Below the pieces are notes generated by a model. That model did no database searches, was not told the DNA's origin, and worked only from the letters and a program-made list of their open reading frames with translations. A program made the translations under genes and the position numbers. Of a stretch of 7,883 nt of DNA, positions 1 to 6,513 are shown one piece after another. The number at the start of each line of letters is the position of its first letter. Positions within the stretch are counted from its first letter, which is position 1. Source of the stretch: ZC4RG30 sp964396335 (GTDB taxonomy: Bacteria > Pseudomonadota > Gammaproteobacteria > Steroidobacterales > Steroidobacteraceae); the NCBI GenBank assembly GCA_964396335.1, contig CAYNEX010000120.1, positions 1 through 7,883 of the forward strand. Reading direction: 5' to 3'.

Positions 1-2149
1 GCTCGGGGGCCATGTACTTGGGCGAGCCGATCACATAGCCGGTCTTGGTCAGCTGGGTGTCGCCCTCGCGGTGCGCGGCGGCCACGCCGAAGTCCACGAT
101 CTTCAGCAGGCCCTCGTTGTTGATCAGGATGTTGGCCGGCTTCAGGTCGCGGTGCACGATGCCGACCTTGTGCGCCACGGCCATGCCGGTGCACATGTCG
201 ATGCCCCAGCGCACGGCCTTCTTCGTCTCGATCGGCTGTTCGTTGACGATCTCCTGTCCCAGCGTGTGGGAGGGGAAATACTCCATCGAGATGGCGTAGT
301 TGCCCTGGATCGACAGGAAATCGTAGATGCGGATGACGTTCTGGTGCGTGATCTTGCGCGAGTAGCGCAGCTCGTGCACGAACCGCTTCATCATCTCCTC
401 GTCCTCGGACACGTTCGGGTTGAGGAACTTGAGGATGAGGCGGTCGTCCACCACCGTGTCCTCCATCAGCAGCACGGTGCCGAAGGCGCCCTTGCCGATG
501 CGCTCGATGAAGCGGTAGCGGCCCTCGATCATGTCGCCCTTCTTCAGGGTCGTGATGTCGAGCTTCAGGCCGCCGCCGGCGCGGTGCTGGTCCTCGACCT
601 CCGGCAGCATCGGCTTCACGTCGCCTTCGTCCATCGGCACCGAGCGCATCAGCTCGGTGGCGGGGGAGGTGCCTGACATGCGGGTGCCGATCATCTGGGT
701 GGCGCCGCTGCCGGTGCCTTCCAGGCGCACGCCCAGCTCGCGCAGCGCGCCCTGCGCGGCCACCGCCAGCGACTGGTCCTGGCCCTGCGCGAAGGACTGC
801 AGCTGCAACCGCACATGCTCGGCGCGGCGCTCGTCGGCCACCGCGGCCAGCGCGTGCATGGCCTCGATGCGCACTTCCTTCTCGGGCCGCTGCAGCAGCG
901 GAAGCAGCTGTTCGACATTGCGACCCTCGCCGAGCTTGGCGATGGCGCGCACCACCACCGGCAGCGAGCGCGGCGGGGTGGTGGTGAGCATCTCCAGCAG
1001 CCGCGGCATCGCGCGGCGGCTGCCGATGGCGGCGAGCGCGTCCACCGAACGTTCGGACACCCACCAGTCCTTGTCGCGGGTGGCCTCGATCAGGTGGTTG
1101 ATGGCGCGTTCGTCCTTGGTCTGGTTCAGGATCTCGATGGCGGCGCGGCGGATGTCCTCGTCCTTGTCGCGCGCCAGCTGCAGCACCGCGTCGATGACCT
1201 TCGGGCCGCCGATCTTGCCCAGCGCGTCGCCGGCGCGGCTGCGCACCCACCAGTCATCGTCCTTGATGGCCTCGAGCAGGAACTTCACCGAACGCGCATC
1301 GCCGATCTCGTTGAGCACCTCGACGGCGGCGCGACGGGCGTATTCGTTCTCGTCCTTCAGCACCGGGATCAGGTGCTTGATGGTCTCCGGGTCGTTGGCG
1401 CGGATCAGCACGTCGATGGCGCGGTTCTGCACGTCGATCTCCGGATCGCGCAGCAGGTGGCAGACCAGCGAGGAGTCGACCGGGCCATCCATGCGCGACA
1501 GCGCCGACAGCGCCGCGGCGCGGATCATCTTGTTCTGGTCGCGCAGCTGGCCCTGCACCGCGGCCTTGATCTCCGGACGGTTGAAGCGCGCCAGGATGTT
1601 GATGATGTGCATGCGCGCGATCGGGTCCTTGCCGTCGAGGCGCGCCACCAGTTCATGGGCGCTGTCGGCGGTGGCCTGCTCGGCCACGATGCGGAACAGC
1701 GCCGCCTTCTCGTTCGGTTCCTGGCTGTAGGCCGCGGTCAGCAGTTCGCGCAGCGTGAAGCGGTCGCGATGCGCCTGGATGGCCTCGAGCAGCGCCGACT
1801 TGGGCGTGTCCTTCTGGTTCAGCGCCTCCAGCAGCAGCTGCGGGGAGTAGTTGCGCGCCGAGGACAGCGCCCAGCCGATGCCCTGGGAGATGCGCGAATT
1901 GCCCTCGCGCAGCCCCTGCACATACAGCGGGAAGGACTTGTTGGTGACCAGGTGGGAGAGCACGTCGACCAGCGCCACGGTGGCGTTCTTGTCGGCGTCG
2001 CCCAGTGCCAGGATGGCCGGCTCGATGGCGCTCTGGCCGAGGCCCTTGAGCTTGGCCACCGCCTTGAGGGTTTCTTCGCCCAGCGGTTTGTCGGACGACT
2101 TGATCTGGGTGATCAGCCGGTCGGAGCGAAGATTCGAGAAAAAGCCCAT
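1..2149 (-). CDS. HEAT-repeat Ser/Thr protein kinase (partial, C-terminus beyond left edge)
   Basis: This is a Hanks-type protein kinase that should phosphorylate Ser/Thr on unknown partner proteins. At least 716 residues are visible, from ATG at 2149 to the window edge. Residues 191-438 form eight consecutive 31-residue HEAT-like repeats, and similar helical sequence extends towards the N-terminus. A linker at about 475-535 rich in Ser, Thr, Met and Pro leads to the kinase domain from about 540. That domain shows the glycine loop IGKGAFGTV (551-559), probable ATP lysine K574, helix-C glutamate E593, HRDLKPAN (666-673), DFG (686-688) and APE (714-716), so it looks catalytically intact and of the RD class. 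No signal peptide or membrane segment is visible, which points to the cytoplasm, though the missing C-terminus could hold a membrane anchor or sensor. The start is not certain: there is no clear Shine-Dalgarno sequence, and an in-frame GTG sits immediately before the ATG. The kinase call is firm; the substrate is unknown. Confidence 0.93.
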   Translation of the reverse strand, partial: MGFFSNLRSDRLITQIKSSDKPLGEETLKAVAKLKGLGQSAIEPAILALGDADKNATVALVDVLSHLVTNKSFPLYVQGLREGNSRISQGIGWALSSARNYSPQLLLEALNQKDTPKSALLEAIQAHRDRFTLRELLTAAYSQEPNEKAALFRIVAEQATADSAHELVARLDGKDPIARMHIINILARFNRPEIKAAVQGQLRDQNKMIRAAALSALSRMDGPVDSSLVCHLLRDPEIDVQNRAIDVLIRANDPETIKHLIPVLKDENEYARRAAVEVLNEIGDARSVKFLLEAIKDDDWWVRSRAGDALGKIGGPKVIDAVLQLARDKDEDIRRAAIEILNQTKDERAINHLIEATRDKDWWVSERSVDALAAIGSRRAMPRLLEMLTTTPPRSLPVVVRAIAKLGEGRNVEQLLPLLQRPEKEVRIEAMHALAAVADERRAEHVRLQLQSFAQGQDQSLAVAAQGALRELGVRLEGTGSGATQMIGTRMSGTSPATELMRSVPMDEGDVKPMLPEVEDQHRAGGGLKLDITTLKKGDMIEGRYRFIERIGKGAFGTVLLMEDTVVDDRLILKFLNPNVSEDEEMMKRFVHELRYSRKITHQNVIRIYDFLSIQGNYAISMEYFPSHTLGQEIVNEQPIETKKAVRWGIDMCTGMAVAHKVGIVHRDLKPANILINNEGLLKIVDFGVAAAHREGDTQLTKTGYVIGSPKYMAPE

Positions 2150-2293
2150 CACTGGCGAAACTGGCGCTCTTATTTTCCTGTTCTGGTCAGCCCTGCAAGT
2201 ATGCCATAGGGGGCCATGTGCCCGGTTGCGATGCGACAGGCGCTGCTAGAATTGCGAGCGACTTCCCATTGGTTTTCCCAGGCAGTTTTCCCC
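2150..2293. other. Divergent intergenic region between the HEAT kinase and apbC
   Basis: This 144-base gap separates two divergently transcribed genes and must hold the start signals for both. The apbC side has a reasonable promoter (listed separately). For the kinase I found no convincing -35/-10 pair or ribosome site; the best -10-like string is CATACT on the minus strand at 2203-2198, with nothing good at -35. The region contains T-rich stretches near 2168-2180 and 2271-2290 that are less GC-rich than the flanking coding sequence. No inverted repeat long enough to suggest an operator was seen. Confidence 0.7.
2226..2252 (+). promoter_or_regulatory. Predicted sigma-70 promoter for apbC (extended -10)
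   Basis: TAGAAT at 2247-2252 matches the -10 consensus TATAAT at five of six positions. A TG dinucleotide at 2244-2245 comes one base before it, giving an extended -10. TTGCGA at 2226-2231 is a four-of-six match to the -35 element, with a short 15-base spacer that the extended -10 could compensate. Transcription would begin near 2259, leaving a leader of about 35 bases before the ATG at 2294. This placement also argues against an in-frame ATG at 2216 as the real start of apbC, since it lies upstream of the promoter. This is read by eye and not scored. Confidence 0.45.
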
Positions 2294-3385
2294 ATGAGCG
2301 ATCCCCAGGCGCCGCTGCGCGCCATCCTGCAGGAATTCCGCGAGCCGGCCACCGGGCGCACGCTGGGTGAATTGCAGGCCATAGAGCACCTGGAGGCAGC
2401 CCTCGGGGCGGTCCATGTGACCCTGAAGCTGCCGCTGCCGGTCGGCGGATACGAGGCTGCCCTGTGGGCGGCCATCGAAGAGCGCCTGGGGCGCGCTGGC
2501 GTGACGCAGAAGCTGCAATTGACGCTGCAGGCGCAAATCGCGACCCACGCCGTACAGCGCCCCCTGAAGCCCCTGCCGGGCATCCGCAATGTGATCGCCG
2601 TCGCATCCGCCAAGGGCGGGGTCGGCAAGTCCACCGTGGCCGCGAACCTGGCGCTGGCGTGGGCCCGTATGGGGGCCCGCGTGGGGCTGCTGGACGCGGA
2701 CATCTACGGCCCCAGTCAGCCGCTGATGCTGGGCGTTGAGGGGACAAAGCCCGAGACGCGCGAGCAGCGCATCATTCCGGTGCAGGTGCACGGCCTGAAG
2801 CTGATGTCGCTGGGCCTGTTGATTGATCCCGGCCAGCCGGCCATCTGGCGCGGCCCGATGGTCACCCAGGCACTGACGCAGCTGCTGACCGGCACCGACT
2901 GGGGCGAGCTGGACTACCTGGTGCTCGACCTGCCACCCGGTACCGGCGACCTGCAGCTGACCCTGGCGCAGAAGGTGCCGGTGGCCGGCGCGGTGATTGT
3001 CACCACGCCGCAGGAAATCGCAGTGGCCGATGCCCGCAAGGGCCTGGTGATGTTCGAGAAGGTCGGCATCGCCACGCTCGGCGTGGTGGAGAACATGGCC
3101 ACGCATGTATGCAGCCATTGCGGCCACGAGGAGGCCATCTTCGGCTCCGGTGGCGGCGAGAAACTGGCCGAGGCCAACCACGTGCCGTTCCTGGGGCGGC
3201 TGCCGCTGGATGCGCGCATCCGCGCCGAATCGGATTCCGGTCGGCCCACGGTGGTTTCGGCGCCGGATTCCCCGCGTGCCGGCATCTACCTGGATTTCGC
3301 GCGCCGCACCGCCGGGGTGCTGGCGACGCGGCCGCGCGATCGCAGCGGCGCATTCCCCGGCGTCGTCGTCGAGAAAAATTCATGA
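2294..3385 (+). CDS. apbC: Mrp/ApbC-family iron-sulfur cluster carrier ATPase
   Basis: This is a cytoplasmic P-loop NTPase of the Mrp/NBP35 family, which binds a 4Fe-4S cluster, typically at a dimer interface, and passes it to apoproteins. The product is 363 residues, a normal family length. Residues 1 to about 90 are a divergent MIP18/DUF59-like domain. The deviant Walker A motif KGGVGKST is at 107-114, with K107 as the signature lysine and K112 in the P-loop, followed by LLDADIYGPSQP. LDLPPGTGD and TTPQEIAVAD follow, typical of this family. C273 and C276 in C-S-H-C are the expected cluster ligands. I chose ATG 2294 because the usual short N-terminus (MSDPQAPLRAIL) begins there; the frame also has an ATG at 2216, giving 26 atypical extra residues. 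The ribosome site is weak (AGG about 11 bases upstream). The stop overlaps the start of dcd, so translation is probably coupled. Confidence 0.93.
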   Translation: MSDPQAPLRAILQEFREPATGRTLGELQAIEHLEAALGAVHVTLKLPLPVGGYEAALWAAIEERLGRAGVTQKLQLTLQAQIATHAVQRPLKPLPGIRNVIAVASAKGGVGKSTVAANLALAWARMGARVGLLDADIYGPSQPLMLGVEGTKPETREQRIIPVQVHGLKLMSLGLLIDPGQPAIWRGPMVTQALTQLLTGTDWGELDYLVLDLPPGTGDLQLTLAQKVPVAGAVIVTTPQEIAVADARKGLVMFEKVGIATLGVVENMATHVCSHCGHEEAIFGSGGGEKLAEANHVPFLGRLPLDARIRAESDSGRPTVVSAPDSPRAGIYLDFARRTAGVLATRPRDRSGAFPGVVVEKNS

Positions 3386-3948
3386 GCATCAAGTCCGACC
3401 ACTGGATCCGTCGCATGGCCGCCTCGCACGGCATGATCGAGCCCTTCGAGGCCGGCCAGGTGCGCGAGGCCGACGGCCAGCGCATCGTCTCCTATGGCAC
3501 CTCGAGCTATGGCTACGACGTGCGCTGCGCACGCGAGTTCAAGGTGTTCACCAACATCAACAGCACCATCGTCGACCCGAAGCGCTTTGATCCGCAGAGC
3601 TTCGTCGACGTGGAGTCGGACGTGTGCATCATCCCGCCGAACTCGTTCGCGCTGGCACGCACGGTGGAATATTTCCGCATCCCGCGCAATGTGCTGGTGG
3701 TGTGCCTGGGCAAGTCCACCTACGCCCGCTGCGGCATCATCGTCAATGTCACGCCGCTCGAGCCGGAGTGGGAAGGGCATGTGACGCTGGAGTTCTCCAA
3801 CACCACGCCGCTGCCGGCCAAGGTGTATGCCAACGAGGGCGTGGCGCAGATGCTGTTCTTCGAGTCCGACGAGGTGTGCGCCACCTCGTACCGCGACCGT
3901 GGCGGCAAGTACCAGGGCCAGCGGGGAGTGACGCTGCCCAAGGCCTGA
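3382..3948 (+). CDS. dcd: dCTP deaminase
   Basis: Dcd deaminates dCTP to dUTP, which dUTPase then turns into dUMP for thymidylate synthesis. The product is 188 residues and complete, starting MSIKSDHWIRRMA and ending GVTLPKA as in proteobacterial homologues of this length. S-Y-G-T-S-S-Y-G-Y-D-V-R is near residues 37-48. The active-site stretch G-K-S-T-Y-A-R-C-G runs from 110 to 118, with S112 and R116 aligning to E. coli S111 and R115. Catalytic glutamate E137, in L-E-F-S-N, corresponds to E. coli E138. Position 111 is Lys where E. coli has Arg110, and the E. coli Arg126 is not kept; I believe both are normal for this non-enteric subtype. The ATG overlaps the apbC stop as ATGA, with a weak GAGA upstream. 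The C-terminal RGGKYQGQ is the conserved nucleotide-lid region. A bifunctional deaminase/dUTPase is less likely given the close match to the monofunctional type. Confidence 0.96.
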   Translation: MSIKSDHWIRRMAASHGMIEPFEAGQVREADGQRIVSYGTSSYGYDVRCAREFKVFTNINSTIVDPKRFDPQSFVDVESDVCIIPPNSFALARTVEYFRIPRNVLVVCLGKSTYARCGIIVNVTPLEPEWEGHVTLEFSNTTPLPAKVYANEGVAQMLFFESDEVCATSYRDRGGKYQGQRGVTLPKA

Positions 3949-3968
3949 GGACAGACGCGGGGGAAGGG

Positions 3969-5789
3969 ATGCGAAACGCGTTGTGGCGCAGCCTCGCCGG
4001 GCTGCTGCTGGCCGGCTGGGGCGCGATGGCCCCGGCCTGGGAGAACTTCGAAGTCGCCGTCTACGCCAAGGCGCCGGAAGTGGCGCGCATGGGCGATGCC
4101 GCCTGGCTGGAAGCCGAGTGGCAGCGCATCGCCGGCGCCGTGCAGGTGGACAAGGTCTACCTCGAGGTGCACCGCGACGGCATCGTGCCCACCGATGCCG
4201 CGCTGCAGGTCGCCAAGGCCTTCTTTGCCGCCCGCGGCGTCAGAACCGCCGGTGGCATCACCTACACCATCGACGAGGCCAACCGCTTCGAGACCTTCTC
4301 GTACAGCAACCCGGCGCATCGCCGCCGGGTGCAGGCCATCGCGGAAAACGCCGCGCGGCATTTCGACGAGGTGATCCTCGATGATTTCTTCTTCACCAGC
4401 ACCAAGTCCGACTTCGACTTGAAGGCGCGCGGTGCGCGCAGCTGGACGCAATACCGCCTCGACGTGATGAACGAGGCCGGCCGCAACCTGGTGATGAAGC
4501 CGGCCAGGCGCGTGAACCCGCGCGTGCGGGTGATCATCAAGTACCCGAACTGGTACGAGCATTTCCACGGGCTGGGTTTCGACCTGGAACGCGGGCCGCA
4601 GCTGTTCGACGGCATCTACACCGGCACCGAGACGCGCGATGCGATGCGCAGCGCGCAGCACCTGCAGCCCTACCATGGCTATTCGATCATGCGGTACTTC
4701 GAGAACCTGGCGCCGGGCCGCAATGGCGGCGGCTGGGTCGACCCGTTCGGTTCGCGCGACTACGCGCGTTACGCCGAGCAGCTGTGGCTGACGGTGTGGG
4801 CGAAGTCCGGCCGGCAGGTGGCGCTGTTCGACTGGGGCAGCATCCAGCGGCCGCTGGGCGCGGGCCCCGTGGCCGGGGGCGCAACGGCCGAAATCGCCGC
4901 CGCCGCCGCGGCGCGCGCGCTCGCCGCCGTGGATGGCGTGGCGGGTGCGCTGGGCAGGCCGGTGGCGCTGCGCAGCTATCGGCCGCACCACGCCACCGGC
5001 GAGGACCACCTGCAGAGTTTCCTCGGCATGATCGGCCTGCCGATGGAGATCGTGCCAGCGTTCCCGGATGACCAGGTGGTGCTGCTCACCGAACATGCCG
5101 CGGCCGACCGCGACCTGGTGAAGAAGATCGAGAAGCACATCCGTCGCGGCCACTCGGTGGTGATCACCTCCGGGCTGCTGCGCGCCCTGCAGCCGCGCGG
5201 CATCGGCCGCATCGCCGAGATCGAACACACCGGCCGGGTGGCGCAGGCCTTGCAGTTCATCGTCGGTTACGGCCAGCCGCAGGCGGCAGACAAGGCCGTG
5301 CTGGTGCCGCAGCTGGCGTATCGCACCAACGATTCCTGGGAGCTGGTGTCGGCCATCGACGGGGACAACGGCTGGCCGCTGCTGCATGACGCCGACTATG
5401 GCGGCGGGCACCTGTTCGTGCTGACGGTGCCGGAGAACTTCGCGGACTTCTACCACTATCCGGCGGCGGCGCTGAACGAGATCCGCCGCGTGCTGACACC
5501 ACACCTGCCGGTGCGGCTGGAAGCGCCCTCGAAGGTCGGCCTGTTCGCCTATGACAATGGCACCTTCATCGTGCACAACTTCCGCGACGAGCCGGTGGAG
5601 GTGACGCTGGTGGTGCGTGATGGCGCGCGCGAGTTGCACGATCTGGCCAGTGGCGGGACGGTCGGAGTGACGAGCCGCGCGGCGCAGGGCAGGGCGCCGG
5701 CGCAGGCGGGACCTGCGGCACCGGCCGCCGCCGCGGCGCGGCTGTCATTGCCCGCGCATGGCTGGCGGGCATTGCGGATCGAACGATAG
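3969..5789 (+). CDS. Secreted glycoside-hydrolase-like protein, TIM-barrel type
   Basis: This is a 606-residue exported protein of unproven function. Residues 1-23 look like a Sec signal peptide: M-R-N, then a hydrophobic core rich in Leu, Ala and Gly, then A-P-A before WENFEV. Residues about 25-295 read like a (beta/alpha)8 barrel, with acidic residues at predicted strand ends: YLEVHRDG (64-71), DEVILDDFFF (133-142), IYTGTETRD (216-224) and LFDWGS (286-291). E66, D138, D139, E221 and D288 are candidate active-site residues. After an Ala-rich stretch (302-328), residues about 331-430 resemble the glutamine-amidotransferase-like domain found in some beta-galactosidases. A beta-rich C-terminal domain starts near 515, interrupted by an Ala/Pro/Gly-rich insert at 569-590. 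I cannot assign a CAZy family or substrate. The ATG at 3969 follows GGGGGAA with three bases between, 20 bases after the dcd stop, so co-transcription is likely. A start further upstream inside dcd would bury the signal peptide. Confidence 0.72.
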   Translation: MRNALWRSLAGLLLAGWGAMAPAWENFEVAVYAKAPEVARMGDAAWLEAEWQRIAGAVQVDKVYLEVHRDGIVPTDAALQVAKAFFAARGVRTAGGITYTIDEANRFETFSYSNPAHRRRVQAIAENAARHFDEVILDDFFFTSTKSDFDLKARGARSWTQYRLDVMNEAGRNLVMKPARRVNPRVRVIIKYPNWYEHFHGLGFDLERGPQLFDGIYTGTETRDAMRSAQHLQPYHGYSIMRYFENLAPGRNGGGWVDPFGSRDYARYAEQLWLTVWAKSGRQVALFDWGSIQRPLGAGPVAGGATAEIAAAAAARALAAVDGVAGALGRPVALRSYRPHHATGEDHLQSFLGMIGLPMEIVPAFPDDQVVLLTEHAAADRDLVKKIEKHIRRGHSVVITSGLLRALQPRGIGRIAEIEHTGRVAQALQFIVGYGQPQAADKAVLVPQLAYRTNDSWELVSAIDGDNGWPLLHDADYGGGHLFVLTVPENFADFYHYPAAALNEIRRVLTPHLPVRLEAPSKVGLFAYDNGTFIVHNFRDEPVEVTLVVRDGARELHDLASGGTVGVTSRAAQGRAPAQAGPAAPAAAAARLSLPAHGWRALRIER

Positions 5790-5795
5790 GAACAG

Positions 5796-5822
5796 CGGAT
5801 GCCGCAGGGCCTGCGGCATCCG
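5796..5822. terminator. Perfect hairpin between convergent genes, probable bidirectional terminator
   Basis: The 27 bases form a perfect inverted repeat: two 13-base arms around a single central G at 5809. In RNA it would fold as an 11- or 12-base-pair GC-rich stem with a 3- to 5-base loop, on either strand. It fills nearly all of the 37-base gap between the stop codons of the hydrolase-like gene (5789) and the DUF3108 gene (5827). Neither side has a run of T, so it is not a textbook intrinsic terminator. It may stop transcription weakly, act with Rho, or protect 3' ends of both transcripts. Role is inferred from position and structure. Confidence 0.65.
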
Positions 5823-5826
5823 TGGA

Positions 5827-6513
5827 TCAGCGGTCCAGCGACGTCAGCCGCATCGACCACTCGACATCCTTGCCGTCGCGCCGCTCCACCTTCAGCGGGA
5901 TGTAGCCCAGCTCCGGCGCGCACCAGAAGTAGGTGGCCTTGCGCGAGCCCGGGCGACGGCTGCTGTAGATGTCGGTGCGGAAGGTGCCGGCGGCCGATTC
6001 GATCATCTCGCTGCCTTCCACCGCATAGCGGTAATCCTTGATGCGACCCTCATCCACCAGCACGAAGCGCGACGGCGTGCGGCCGGACATCAGTTCCTGC
6101 ATCAGCGCCACCTGCACCGCCTGTTCGTCGAGCAGGCCTTCCTGCACCGGCAGGTCGAAGGCCTTGCCGGACACCGAGCCGGTGACCCGGCCGGAGTTCC
6201 AGTCGAAGTCGACCTTCTGGTCCTTCTCGCTGGAGGTGTAGGTCAGCGGCACCACGTGGCCGTCCCGGATCTGGAACACGCTGCGGGCGGTCTGGTTGGA
6301 GGGCAGGGCCAGGCGGAACAGGCCGCGGCCCTGCAGGCGCGATTCGTAAGACCACATGTCATCGCCGGGTATGCGGTCGAGGCGCAGCGTGGCATTGCCG
6401 GCATTCATGCCGCCCCAGCGGATGGCATAGCTGGCCGAGAACGGCTCCAGCGATGCCGCGCCCGCCGCCAGCGGCAGGCACATCGCAACAAAGGTCAGCA
6501 GCAGTCTTTTCAT
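5827..6513 (-). CDS. DUF3108 family exported protein of unknown function
   Basis: The product is 228 residues from ATG at 6513. Residues 1-20 are a clear Sec signal peptide (MKRLLLTFVAMCLPLAAGA) with a likely cut before A-S-L-E, so the mature protein should be in the periplasm or envelope. There is a Cys at position 11, but no lipobox. The mature part has the DUF3108 pattern: a tyrosine/glycine-rich start (SYAIRWGGMNAGNATLRL), alternating beta-strand sequence throughout, and near the end YFWCAPELGYIPLKVERRDG, which matches the conserved end of the family. The family's biochemical role is not known to me. The frame stays open upstream to 6597, but that part lies inside purN, whereas ATG 6513 has a GAGGG ribosome site four bases upstream and starts the signal peptide. 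The start overlaps the purN stop (TGATG), so it is probably translated by reinitiation after purN. Confidence 0.85.
   Translation of the reverse strand: MKRLLLTFVAMCLPLAAGAASLEPFSASYAIRWGGMNAGNATLRLDRIPGDDMWSYESRLQGRGLFRLALPSNQTARSVFQIRDGHVVPLTYTSSEKDQKVDFDWNSGRVTGSVSGKAFDLPVQEGLLDEQAVQVALMQELMSGRTPSRFVLVDEGRIKDYRYAVEGSEMIESAAGTFRTDIYSSRRPGSRKATYFWCAPELGYIPLKVERRDGKDVEWSMRLTSLDR

Noticed and set aside
2198..2203. CATACT on the minus strand as a -10 box for the kinase
   Set aside because: Only four of six bases match and no -35 element lies at a suitable distance.
71..2249. Several long plus-strand open frames across the first 2.2 kb
   Set aside because: They are the complement of the HEAT-kinase gene, whose minus-strand reading contains complete kinase motifs. 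The plus-strand translations are low-complexity Arg/Ser/Ala or His/Leu-rich.
2216..2293. ATG 2216 as the apbC start
   Set aside because: It would place the start upstream of the likely promoter (2226-2252) and add 26 residues unlike the family N-terminus.
3624..3968. Upstream extension of the hydrolase-like gene to ATG 3624
   Set aside because: The extension overlaps dcd in another frame and would bury the signal peptide that begins at 3969.
3720..5639. Long open frame of 639 codons on the minus strand
   Set aside because: It lies antisense to the hydrolase-like gene and dcd, has His/Arg/Gln-rich composition typical of the complement of GC-rich genes, and shows no recognisable motif.
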